Source: Marinobacterium sp. LSUCC0821 (GTDB lineage Bacteria > Pseudomonadota > Gammaproteobacteria > Pseudomonadales > Balneatricaceae). Taken from it: 64,000 nt of DNA. The stretch covers positions 1,887,501 through 1,951,500 of the forward strand of contig NZ_CP051666.1 in the NCBI RefSeq assembly GCF_012848475.1. The letters are read 5' to 3'. The notes under the pieces are model-generated. The model did no database searches and was not told where the DNA came from. It saw only the letters and a program-made list of their open reading frames with translations. This document shows, one piece after another, positions 56,206-64,000 of this stretch; the stretch's first letter is position 1; each line of letters starts with the position of its first letter. Both the position numbers and the translations under genes were made by a program.

Positions 56206-57577
56206 TTGGTTCAAGGGCATCGTTTGGGTGCCCGGATCGCTACAAACTCGTCTTTTGTGGGCATCTATTGTCCTACTCCCTATCCTAATTATCTTTGCTG
56301 GCGCAGCCCTACAGCGTGCGTTTGAGGGTAGCGTTATCGCATCTGAGCGCTCCCAAGCCCAGCTACATACTTACGCTATTTTGGGGTCAGCTGAGCTTGT
56401 GGATGGCGCCTTAGTGTTACCGCGCCGCCTCCAAGAGCCACGTTTTAGTCAGGTTCAATCTGGATTGTCAGGCTTAGTATTCGATGCTGTAGGTTTAATG
56501 CGTTGGCAGTCTGAATCCAGCGCCTTGTTGGGTGAAGAGTTCATCCAACGCCTGGCGGCTATTCAGCCAGATCCAGGTAGTAGCCGATTTCAGCACCTAA
56601 AGTCAGATTCTGTGTATGTTTATGTCTATCCGTTGGTGTGGGAGATCGAGTCGAAAGAGTATCGCTACACCATCGCTATAGTGCACTCTGATGCCGCTTC
56701 CATGGAGGAGCTTCGCGCCTTTCAAACTCAGCTTTGGGGTTGGCTAATCGCCGTCTACCTATTGGCGATATTGCTTCAGTTTGTCATTCTGCGTTGGGGT
56801 TTGAAACCGCTTCAGAGCCTTGCAGATGATCTATCAAGTATTGAAAAGGGCGATGCAGAGAAGCTTGCGGGGGTTTACCCACAAGAGGTGCAGCGCGTCA
56901 CCCTTAACCTCAATCGCCTTATTGAGACCGAGCGTAAACAGCGTGAGCGTTACCGCAACACGCTAGGTGATTTGGCGCACAGTTTGAAAACTCCGCTGGC
57001 CGTTATTAAAGGGGCCGCTACGGAATCTCACACCCTCTCTAGTTACCGTCGCTTGGTGGATGAGCAGGGTGATCGCATGACCCAGATCGTTCAGTATCAG
57101 TTGAGTCGTGCCGTTAAATCTAAAGGCAAAGCGCTGGCGCAACCTGTGAGTTTGCTATTGGCAGTGGATCGCATTGTAAACGCCTTAAACCGAGTCTATG
57201 CCGCCAAGGGTATCGAGATTGAACGTGAAGGTTTGAATCAATTCTTTGCCGGTGATGAGCGCGACCTGATGGAGATGCTCGGTAACCTTATAGAGAACGC
57301 TTTTAAATATTGTGAACAAGCGGTGCGAATCACGGCGAACGCTGACGAGGAGTGGCTGGAGATTGTCATTGAAAATGATGGTCGTGCTATCTCAAATGAG
57401 GAGCACAGTGTTGTGCTTGAACGCGGTGCACGGCTTGATACATCCAAACCTGGGCAAGGCATTGGACTCGCTGTCGTGACGGATATTGTCAGCAGTTATG
57501 ACGGCGGTGTTGAGATAGGTATTTCAGAACTGGGCGGAGCCGAAATACGACTCCGCCTTCCTGCTGGACAGGTTTAA
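56165..57577 (+). CDS. membrane sensor histidine kinase (PhoQ-like)
   Basis: The kinase has a membrane segment (about 28-48), a periplasmic sensor of about 140 residues, a second membrane segment (about 192-210), a dimerisation domain with the H-box LAHSLKTPL (His272) and a CA domain with NLIENAFKYC, GQGIGLAV and a final glycine-rich region. The start is uncertain: the GTG at 56165 used here overlaps the regulator gene by 41 bases and has no clear ribosome-binding site, while GTG at 56228 would give a shorter N-terminus. It ends overlapping the convergent argA by 4 bases. Confidence 0.88.
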   Translation: MAWATDLRWKLLNSWFKGIVWVPGSLQTRLLWASIVLLPILIIFAGAALQRAFEGSVIASERSQAQLHTYAILGSAELVDGALVLPRRLQEPRFSQVQSGLSGLVFDAVGLMRWQSESSALLGEEFIQRLAAIQPDPGSSRFQHLKSDSVYVYVYPLVWEIESKEYRYTIAIVHSDAASMEELRAFQTQLWGWLIAVYLLAILLQFVILRWGLKPLQSLADDLSSIEKGDAEKLAGVYPQEVQRVTLNLNRLIETERKQRERYRNTLGDLAHSLKTPLAVIKGAATESHTLSSYRRLVDEQGDRMTQIVQYQLSRAVKSKGKALAQPVSLLLAVDRIVNALNRVYAAKGIEIEREGLNQFFAGDERDLMEMLGNLIENAFKYCEQAVRITANADEEWLEIVIENDGRAISNEEHSVVLERGARLDTSKPGQGIGLAVVTDIVSSYDGGVEIGISELGGAEIRLRLPAGQV

Positions 57578-58908
57578 TCTAAGGGTCTGAAGAAGACCTT
57601 AGAGTTGCGTTGAAAGTTATAGAGCTCTTGGCGTTGGGTTGGCAGTTCAGACAGCCCTTTTTCCACGAAGCCACGCTCTAAGAACCAGTGTGCTGTTCGT
57701 GTTGTCAGTACAAAGAGTTGCTTCAAACCCTGGGCTTTAGCGCGCTCAGCAATATGTTCAAAAAGCACATCACCACGATCGCCCCCACGGTACTCATCAG
57801 CAACAGCAATGCCAGCGAGTTCGCCGACCTGCTCATCCGCAAATGGGTAGAGGGCTGCACACCCGATAATCGTGCCATCACGTTCAATTACAGAGAAACG
57901 TTCGATCTCCGCTTCGAGTAGCTCACGAGAGCGTTTCACGAGCGTGCCATTTCGCTCAAGAGGTTCGAGCACCTCTAGAATCCCGCCCACATCATCGAAG
58001 TTGGCTTCACGCACCAGCTCATAACTTTGACGGCTGACCATGGTGCCATAACCGTCACGTGTGAAAAGCTCGGTCAGTAGCGCGCCATCCTCTAGATAGC
58101 TGACAAGGTGACAACGTGGCACGCCACGTGCACAGGCATCTGCTGCAGCACCCAATAGACAAGCGATCTCAGAGTGAGGCTCGGTCGGATCCTCAATGTT
58201 AGCGAGGTAGTGAGTAACTAGACGCTTTGCGGTCTCTGCTAATAGCTCGCTTCTTAAATCGCCCTGGCTATCACGAATCCCTTGCTGAGAACCGAATAGA
58301 ATCAGCTTGTCTGCTTCAACGGCACTGGCAACATTTACCGCAACCTCTTCAACACTGAGGTTGAAGATCTCCCCCGTTGGTGAATAACCTAGGTTTGAGA
58401 TCAACACGATGTTGTTGAGATTGAGCTGCGATTTGATCGCCTCAGAATCTACCCTACGCAACTCTCCGGTTAACCCCATATCGATGCCATCGAGAACACC
58501 GAGAGGCTTCGCTGTTACATAGTTTCCACTCACCACACGAATCTTGGTGCCATGCATCGGAGTATTGGCCAGACTCATCGAGAGTTGTGCTTCAAATTGA
58601 GTTCTAACGCTCGCAACAGCAGCGATCACCTCGCCAAGAATATCAGGGCTGGTAATGCGCTGATCGTGATGCAACTGCACCTCTTTGCCAGCCGCTTCCA
58701 GGCGAGCATCGATCTGTGGACGAGCACCATGGACAAGTATTAGGCGTACGCCTAACCCGTTAAGCAGAGCAATGTCATGTATGATGTTGGAGAAGTTTTC
58801 ACTCTCTACCGCTTCACCATTCAACATCATCACACAGGTTTTCCCCCTGTGGGCGTGAATGTATGGCGATGAGTGCCTAAACCAACTTACGTAATTCGCT
58901 GTATCCAT
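57574..58908 (-). CDS. argA: amino-acid N-acetyltransferase (N-acetylglutamate synthase)
   Basis: ArgA acetylates glutamate, the first step of arginine synthesis. The 444 residues comprise an amino-acid-kinase-like N-terminal domain (SSPYIHAHRGKTCVMMLNGE, ILVHGARPQID), which normally mediates arginine feedback inhibition, and a C-terminal GNAT domain (GIAVADEYRGGDRGDVLFEH, then TAHWFLERGFVEKGLSELP). AGGA inside the argE end serves as its ribosome-binding site. It follows argE by 2 bases. Confidence 0.95.
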   Translation of the reverse strand: MDTANYVSWFRHSSPYIHAHRGKTCVMMLNGEAVESENFSNIIHDIALLNGLGVRLILVHGARPQIDARLEAAGKEVQLHHDQRITSPDILGEVIAAVASVRTQFEAQLSMSLANTPMHGTKIRVVSGNYVTAKPLGVLDGIDMGLTGELRRVDSEAIKSQLNLNNIVLISNLGYSPTGEIFNLSVEEVAVNVASAVEADKLILFGSQQGIRDSQGDLRSELLAETAKRLVTHYLANIEDPTEPHSEIACLLGAAADACARGVPRCHLVSYLEDGALLTELFTRDGYGTMVSRQSYELVREANFDDVGGILEVLEPLERNGTLVKRSRELLEAEIERFSVIERDGTIIGCAALYPFADEQVGELAGIAVADEYRGGDRGDVLFEHIAERAKAQGLKQLFVLTTRTAHWFLERGFVEKGLSELPTQRQELYNFQRNSKVFFRPLD

Positions 58909-58910
58909 TC

Positions 58911-60065
58911 CTAACAGCCTTCAACACAGTATCGATTAATCAGATTATGCAACAGATCGAGGGTCGGCGCTAACTGGTCTAGCGCTAGATACTCATCGGG
59001 CTGATGCGCTTGGTTTATTGAGCCAGGTCCAAGCACCAGCGTCTCCATACCCATCTGCTGTAAAAATGGGGCTTCCGTACCAAAGGCAACAGCTTGTGCC
59101 TTATGCCCAGTAAGCTTCTCAACTACCGATACAAACTCGGTTTCACTCTGCTCAAAGGGAGGAATTCCCGGAAAGAGAGAGCGCACATTAAGCTCGACTC
59201 GATGCTTCGCTTCAATGGGGTGCAGTCGCTCGCTAATCATGTTGCGCAAGCCGTCCATCGACATGCCTGGTAACGGGCGAAGATCAAACTCCATCTCACA
59301 TTGGCCACAGATGCGGTTTGGATTATCACCACCGTGGATGCAGCCAAAGTTCATGGTTGGTACATCGATCTTGAAACTGCTGTTTCTATAGTTGGCCTGA
59401 AGCTCTTGGCGAATCGTGAGTAGCTCACCCATGACGCTGTGCATCGCCTCTAAGGCATTCGCGCCCAGGGAGGGATCGGATGAGTGTCCAGACTGACCTT
59501 CAATACGAACAGCCTCCATCATCATTCCTTTATGCATGCGAATCGGTTTTAACCCCGTGGGCTCACCAATCACAGCAACGCGCGCTTTGGGTCGGCCGGC
59601 ATCTACAAGTGCTTTCGCGCCCGACATCGAGGACTCTTCGTCTGCAGTAGCAAGAATAATGAGAGGGGCTTTTAGCGGCGTATCCTTATAGGTTTTTGCA
59701 GCCTCTACAGCGAGTGCAAGAAACCCTTTCATGTCACAGGTGCCAAGGCCATAGAGTTTCTGGTCACGCTCTACCACTTTGAATGGATCCGATTTCCAAA
59801 GCTCAGGATCACAGGGTACCGTGTCGGTATGGCCAGAAAGTACAAGCCCCCCGGGCCCTTGGCCGAGAGTCGCAATAAGGTTCGCTTTACCAGGCTCGCC
59901 AGGAACCTGCATCACTTCACAACTAAATCCTAACCCCTCTAACCAGCTGTGCAGCAGCTCAATCACCCCAAGGTTAGGTTGATTCCACTGAACGGAGGTT
60001 GAGCTGATCGAGGGGCGGGCAATCAGCTCGCTTATCATCTCAATGGGTTTGGGTGGCATTGGCAT
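58911..60065 (-). CDS. argE: acetylornithine deacetylase
   Basis: ArgE removes the acetyl group from N-acetylornithine. The M20-family metallopeptidase motifs are visible: SGHTDTVPCD (metal His and catalytic Asp), GLGTCDMKGF, DEESSMSGAK (Glu-Glu) and the C-terminal GPGSINQAHQPDEYL. I start at the ATG at 60065, with GAGG upstream, giving 384 residues; an earlier in-frame TTG lies within that ribosome-binding site. It is first in argE-argA. Confidence 0.93.
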   Translation of the reverse strand: MPMPPKPIEMISELIARPSISSTSVQWNQPNLGVIELLHSWLEGLGFSCEVMQVPGEPGKANLIATLGQGPGGLVLSGHTDTVPCDPELWKSDPFKVVERDQKLYGLGTCDMKGFLALAVEAAKTYKDTPLKAPLIILATADEESSMSGAKALVDAGRPKARVAVIGEPTGLKPIRMHKGMMMEAVRIEGQSGHSSDPSLGANALEAMHSVMGELLTIRQELQANYRNSSFKIDVPTMNFGCIHGGDNPNRICGQCEMEFDLRPLPGMSMDGLRNMISERLHPIEAKHRVELNVRSLFPGIPPFEQSETEFVSVVEKLTGHKAQAVAFGTEAPFLQQMGMETLVLGPGSINQAHQPDEYLALDQLAPTLDLLHNLINRYCVEGC

Positions 60066-60167
60066 GTAAATAGACCTCAAAACTTTGAATCACTTTAGCT
60101 CTTTAAGCAGATTGGGTCATTAGTTGTTGATAGACTATGACAAATTTTATTTGCTGCTTGCGAGATC

Positions 60168-61157
60168 ATGAGAGAGCTAGAGTTAAAACTGGGTTGTCTT
60201 CCGACCACCATCACAACCTTTAAAGATATTCCGCTACTCAACGGGGTGCCTGCCGAGCAGAAGTTACTGCTCAACCTCTACTATGATACCCCCGAGGAGA
60301 GCTTGAAGTCTCTAAAGATAGCGCTTCGCGTCAGAAAATCCGGTGAGCAGTGGCTGCAAACGTTGAAAACTGCAGGGACAACAGATGCCTCCGGTCTCTC
60401 CAATCGAGGTGAGCTTGAGTGGCCATTGGCAGGGCCAAATCTCGACTTAGATCTGTTACGTCCCAACCTTCCCGAAACGGTCGATGTTGAACAGCTCTAT
60501 CCTGTTTTCTCAACCAACTTTAAACGCACGACTTGGTTGGTTAACAGAGGTGAAAGCGTTGTTGAGATCGCCTGTGATCAGGGTGAGGTAAGAACTGGCA
60601 ATCGCATAGAGCCAATCTCAGAGATCGAACTTGAGTTAAAAGCGGGCGACGCAAGTGCGCTACTGACGCTTGCCACCGAAATTGCAGGCGAGATTCCTGT
60701 CTGGATTGGCCAGCGCAGTAAAGCTCAACGGGGCCAAGAGTTAAAATTTGAGCACCCACCCGTTCCAGAGCTGCCCAATCTAGTAGTGGATAAACCAGAC
60801 ACAGAGTCGATTAAACGGTTAGCAGTGGAGCTCACCATCTCCTGGCAACGCTGTTTTGAACTGCTGTTGGTTACGCAGACACCTAAGGTAACAACGGTGC
60901 TCTGTTCCGCAATTGAGCGTCTAATTTCTGTGTTACGACAATTAGGCACACCGGCACAGGAGTTAGTAGCTGACTACGAGAAGCTACTGCTGAAATTACT
61001 GCCTCTGATGGACACCGCTTACTTTTCCGGATCAGACCCTGTTTGGTATCGCACAGTTCAAGATAAGCACAAATTATTTGTTTCAGAGTTGCTAGCTGAT
61101 CAAGAGATTGGCAAATTAGCACTTAACACAGCGGGCTTCCTTTTGCGGGGTGAGTAA
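60168..61157 (+). CDS. CYTH-domain protein with degenerate C-terminal domain (triphosphatase-like)
   Basis: The N-terminal CYTH domain starts with the hallmark ExExK (Glu3, Glu5, Lys7) and contains LYYDTPEESLKSLKIALRVR, and later EIELELKAGD and the RSKAQRG segment, the charged tunnel residues of triphosphatases such as E. coli YgiF. The remaining 120 or so residues are helical and sit where YgiF has a CHAD domain, but the conserved CHAD histidine/arginine pairs are not evident. 329 residues versus 433 in YgiF. Hydrolysis of inorganic triphosphate is inferred from the family. The stop overlaps the ansA start (TAATG). Confidence 0.82.
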   Translation: MRELELKLGCLPTTITTFKDIPLLNGVPAEQKLLLNLYYDTPEESLKSLKIALRVRKSGEQWLQTLKTAGTTDASGLSNRGELEWPLAGPNLDLDLLRPNLPETVDVEQLYPVFSTNFKRTTWLVNRGESVVEIACDQGEVRTGNRIEPISEIELELKAGDASALLTLATEIAGEIPVWIGQRSKAQRGQELKFEHPPVPELPNLVVDKPDTESIKRLAVELTISWQRCFELLLVTQTPKVTTVLCSAIERLISVLRQLGTPAQELVADYEKLLLKLLPLMDTAYFSGSDPVWYRTVQDKHKLFVSELLADQEIGKLALNTAGFLLRGE

Positions 61158-62125
61158 TGAAACGCATTCTTATCGTTAATACGGGTGGTACTTTCGGAAT
61201 GGTCGAGGGGCCTTTGGGGTTGGAGCCTTCAGGCGAACTTGAAGCGCGGATTATGGACCTGGTTGAAGAGGCGACCGATTTTAACTTTTCGGTGCTCGAT
61301 CTGGCCCCTTTGATAGACAGCTCTGATTTGGCTGTAACCGATTGGAGTCGAATCCTCTCTGCTATAGCAGACAACCGTAATGAGTATGGCGCGTTTCTTA
61401 TCATTCACGGAACAGACACTCTCGCCTACACATCCTCGATGCTCAGTTTTGCACTGCGTGGATTTGATAAGCCGGTAGCGGTAACCGGGTCACAATATCC
61501 CCTTGGCACTGAGGGGAGTGATGCCGAGACAAACCTCGTTGATTCACTCCATTTCCTAACAAGACGCGAACTTCCTGGGGTGAGTGTCTGTTTTGGCGGC
61601 AAGTTATTGCAAGGTAATCGAGTTCGTAAAGTTGATGCACAAGGGCTGGAGGCCTTTGCTTGTCCTAATGGCTTGATTAAATCAGCGGCAGTTAGTGTTG
61701 AGTCGGCTTCAGCGCTATTTGAGAATCTACCAACTTTTAAACCGGGTTCTGTCGCTACCCTGCTTATCTATCCAGGTATTCCGGCATCGCAAGTGGATGC
61801 ACTGTTGGCTGATAGTCGGTTAGAAGCGATCATTCTTTTGAGTTTTGGCTCTGGCAATATTCCCATGCAGTCTAGTGATCTTGCCGAGGGCTTAAAGCGC
61901 GCGGCTAATAAGGGGGTGCTGTTAGTGAATATGACACAGTGTCAGCGAGGTCGAGTCGTTCAAGGTACCTACGCAACAGGTTCGTTGCTGGTTGAGCTTG
62001 GTGCCCTAGATGGCTTTGATATGACCCCAGAAGCCGCCTTTGCCAAGCTTCACTATCTGTTGGCTACAGGCGACAAAAAAGCGGCTGAAACCCAATGGTC
62101 GCAGCCGCTTTGTGGCGAGTTCTAA
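61157..62125 (+). CDS. ansA: L-asparaginase, cytoplasmic type
   Basis: This enzyme hydrolyses asparagine to aspartate and ammonia. Two catalytic motifs are visible: NTGGTFG with Thr12 and HGTDTLAYT with Thr86-Asp87. There is no signal peptide, so it is the cytoplasmic type I form. The 322-residue length is close to E. coli AnsA. Translational coupling to the CYTH gene is suggested by the one-base overlap. The last codons contain a terminator-like stem serving the opposite strand. Confidence 0.9.
   Translation: MKRILIVNTGGTFGMVEGPLGLEPSGELEARIMDLVEEATDFNFSVLDLAPLIDSSDLAVTDWSRILSAIADNRNEYGAFLIIHGTDTLAYTSSMLSFALRGFDKPVAVTGSQYPLGTEGSDAETNLVDSLHFLTRRELPGVSVCFGGKLLQGNRVRKVDAQGLEAFACPNGLIKSAAVSVESASALFENLPTFKPGSVATLLIYPGIPASQVDALLADSRLEAIILLSFGSGNIPMQSSDLAEGLKRAANKGVLLVNMTQCQRGRVVQGTYATGSLLVELGALDGFDMTPEAAFAKLHYLLATGDKKAAETQWSQPLCGEF
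62075..62111 (-). terminator. terminator of the aap operon embedded in the ansA coding end
   Basis: On the minus strand AAAGCGGCTG and CAGCCGCTTT form a 10-base-pair stem with a 14-base loop followed by TTTTTT. It lies 37 bases after the aapP stop but within the ansA coding sequence on the other strand. Confidence 0.7.
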
Positions 62126-62147
62126 GCTTGCGCTTAGATGAGTTAGT

Positions 62148-62912
62148 TTAGTGACCTAAAATCTGGCTTAGGAAGAGCTTAGTTCGCTCATTCTGAGGGT
62201 TGTTGAAGAACTCGTTAGGTTCGTTCTCTTCAACAATCTGGCCCGCATCCATAAAGATCACTCGGTCCGCTACCTTCTTAGCAAAGCCCATCTCGTGTGT
62301 TACACAGAGCATGGTCATGCCATCTTCAGCAAGCTCTACCATTACATCCAGTACCTCTTTGATCATCTCTGGATCAAGTGCTGAGGTTGGCTCATCAAAT
62401 AGCATGATGTTTGGGTTCATACAGAGTGAACGCGCAATCGCTACACGCTGTTGCTGGCCACCTGAAAGCTGGCCTGGGTATTTATCAGCCTGATCAGGGA
62501 TTTTTACGCGCTCGAGATACTTCATAGCGATCTCTTCCGCTTCCGCTTTTGGCTTCTTCTGCACCCAGATAGGACCTAGGGTTAGGTTCTCAAGGATGGT
62601 TAGGTGTGGGAATAGGTTGAAGTGCTGGAACACCATGCCAACATCCTTACGAATGCGCTCAATGTTTTTCACATCTTCAATCATCTCGACACCATCAACA
62701 ACGAGAGATCCCTCTTGGAACTCCTCTAGGCGGTTGATACAGCGAATCGTAGTTGATTTACCAGAGCCTGATGGGCCACAGATAACAATACGCTCGCCCT
62801 TCTTAACGCGAAGGTTGATATCACGCAGTACGTGAAAGTTACCGTACCACTTGTTTAGGTTCTCAATTACGATGATTTCTTCAGAGTCTGCTGCTGACTT
62901 AATCGCGGTCAT
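62148..62912 (-). CDS. aapP: general L-amino-acid ABC transporter ATPase
   Basis: The 254-residue ATPase of a polar amino-acid importer. Walker [10 protein letters not shown] (46-54), Q-loop [12 protein letters not shown], signature [15 protein letters not shown] and Walker [15 protein letters not shown] are all present. It follows aapM after one base with its ribosome-binding site inside the aapM end. In the known Aap systems of rhizobia the order is aapJQMP; only M and P are visible here. Confidence 0.93.
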   Translation of the reverse strand: MTAIKSAADSEEIIVIENLNKWYGNFHVLRDINLRVKKGERIVICGPSGSGKSTTIRCINRLEEFQEGSLVVDGVEMIEDVKNIERIRKDVGMVFQHFNLFPHLTILENLTLGPIWVQKKPKAEAEEIAMKYLERVKIPDQADKYPGQLSGGQQQRVAIARSLCMNPNIMLFDEPTSALDPEMIKEVLDVMVELAEDGMTMLCVTHEMGFAKKVADRVIFMDAGQIVEENEPNEFFNNPQNERTKLFLSQILGH

Positions 62913-62913
62913 T

Positions 62914-64000
62914 TTAGCCTCGCTTATCAGTGTTCATTTGGCGTTCGATACGACGTGCAAGTACTGACATGCTGAAACAGCTTGCCCAGAAGACGAAGAA
63001 CACGAACAGGTAGCCTTCAAGTGCGTGGCCACCTAACCAGTAAGAGTTAGAAAGTGCTGTTTGAAGTGTCTGTACCACTTCTGGAATACCGATGATCAAC
63101 AAGAACGTGGTGTTCTTAAACAGCATGACAAATGTTGCCAGGATATTTGGCATCGAGACCTTAATCACCTGTGGCAGGATAATAAGGAGAATCTTCTGCC
63201 AGTAGCTAAGACCGATAGAGTCTGCCGCTTCATATTGACCAGAAGGGACCGCTGCAAAACCACCACGGAACACCTCAGCCATGTAGCCTGACATGAAGAA
63301 TATGAGTACCAGCCAAACACGGATCAGCTTGTCGACGTTGGTTCCCTCCGCGAAGAAGAGAGGCAACATCACTGAGCCCATGAAGAACAGTGATAGCACA
63401 GGTACACCACGGAAGAACTCGATAAATACTACCGAGATCGAACGGATGAAAGGCATCTCTGAACGGCGACCTAGGGCCCACAAGAAACTGAATGGGAACG
63501 CGACAATTATACTCGCAGCTGCCATAAAGACGTTCAGTGTGAAACCACCCCAAAGTTCAGTGCCAACTACTGGTAAGCCAACCATGCGGCCATCAAGAAT
63601 CGCTATGCCAACCAATGGTAGAGCTAACCAAGATGCAATCGAAACTTTAAGTCGAATCTGCTTAGGCAGAGTGAATGAACCAATAATCACCATTACCAGC
63701 AGTAGCAGTGTTAGGTTAATTCGCCACACCTCTTCGATAGGGTAGGTGCCGTAGAAGAACTGATATGACCAAGCATTAACGAAGACCCAACAGGCGCCAT
63801 CTTTCACACAGTCATTTTCGGTTGTGCCTGACCAGTTTGCAGAGATGAATGCCCAATCTACTAGGCCTGGAATGTAGTAAATCAGTAACGCGATGACCGC
63901 TAGCGTAGTTACGCTGTTTGGTATGGATGAGAAGAGGTTTTCTCTCATCCACGCTACCATGCCTACCGTTTTAACTGGCGCTGGACGTGCTGGAATCGGA
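62914..64000 (-). CDS. aapM: general L-amino-acid ABC transporter permease, partial (5' end beyond the window)
   Basis: This is a membrane permease with an AapM-type long N-terminal part including [20 protein letters not shown] and a periplasmic cysteine-containing loop ([14 protein letters not shown]), followed by the transport domain with the EAA motif [21 protein letters not shown] methionine codon at 63960 is in frame, but the frame remains open to the right edge ([11 protein letters not shown] precedes it), and AapM proteins typically have such a Pro/Ala-rich N-terminus, so the gene very probably begins outside the window. aapJ and aapQ are expected further right. Confidence 0.9.
   Translation of the reverse strand, partial: PIPARPAPVKTVGMVAWMRENLFSSIPNSVTTLAVIALLIYYIPGLVDWAFISANWSGTTENDCVKDGACWVFVNAWSYQFFYGTYPIEEVWRINLTLLLLVMVIIGSFTLPKQIRLKVSIASWLALPLVGIAILDGRMVGLPVVGTELWGGFTLNVFMAAASIIVAFPFSFLWALGRRSEMPFIRSISVVFIEFFRGVPVLSLFFMGSVMLPLFFAEGTNVDKLIRVWLVLIFFMSGYMAEVFRGGFAAVPSGQYEAADSIGLSYWQKILLIILPQVIKVSMPNILATFVMLFKNTTFLLIIGIPEVVQTLQTALSNSYWLGGHALEGYLFVFFVFWASCFSMSVLARRIERQMNTDKRG

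Noticed and set aside
63293-63745. 150-codon plus-strand frame opposite aapM
   Set aside because: Antisense to transmembrane codons; Thr/Lys/Ile-rich shadow product.

Overview
The window is a chromosomal segment of a gammaproteobacterium, most like a marine member of the Oceanospirillales (Oceanospirillaceae and relatives). The reasons are the dnaA/rpmH/mnmEG/parAB/atp/glmUS gene order shared with Pseudomonas and Oceanospirillales, the wealth of TRAP and ABC amino-acid transporters, long PutA, HexR, a GbdR-like GlxA regulator and AapMP. The genus cannot be fixed from the sequence alone. I see no rRNA, tRNA, CRISPR array, prophage or insertion sequence.

Region 1 (1-11.5 kb) is the replication-origin neighbourhood. 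dnaN (cut by the left edge) and dnaA lie on the minus strand. A TRAP transporter (dctQM divergent from dctP) sits between dnaA and rpmH, where many relatives have no genes. Then comes rpmH-rnpA-yidC-paeA(ytfL)-mnmE. DnaA-box clusters occur twice: upstream of dnaA, and in a 0.5-kb gene-free stretch between mnmE and mnmG that also holds an AT-rich tract, arranged like an E. coli-type oriC.

Region 2 (11.5-27 kb) is housekeeping: mnmG-rsmG-parA-parB, the complete F1Fo ATP synthase operon atpIBEFHAGDC with a clear sigma70 promoter and terminator, a TrmB-like regulator divergent from glmU, and glmU-glmS.

Region 3 (27-42 kb) is more accessory. It has a divergent pair made of an RLAN/ATP-grasp ligase and a GNAT-C39 peptidase fusion (the best candidate for a poorly described biosynthetic system), putA with an EamA exporter and a divergent Lrp-type regulator, a livKGFHM transporter, a small ABM-fold protein, a GlxA/AraC regulator and a small acidic protein.

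Region 4 (42-52 kb) contains hexR, a PBP7-like endopeptidase, gloC, pfkA with a tandemly repeated 3' end, a Tat-exported dienelactone-hydrolase-like protein, a 23-residue predicted lipoprotein, an unknown protein, a TauE/SafE permease, two LysE-superfamily exporters, ssb and uvrA.

Region 5 (53-64 kb) has ilvD, a PepSY/response regulator/sensor kinase operon, argE-argA, a CYTH protein coupled to a cytoplasmic-type asparaginase, and the aapM-aapP end of a general amino-acid ABC transporter that runs off the right edge. Overall the window combines core replication, translation and energy genes with amino-acid uptake, catabolism and export (Liv, Aap, PutA, AnsA, ArgO/RhtB, ArgAE, IlvD).
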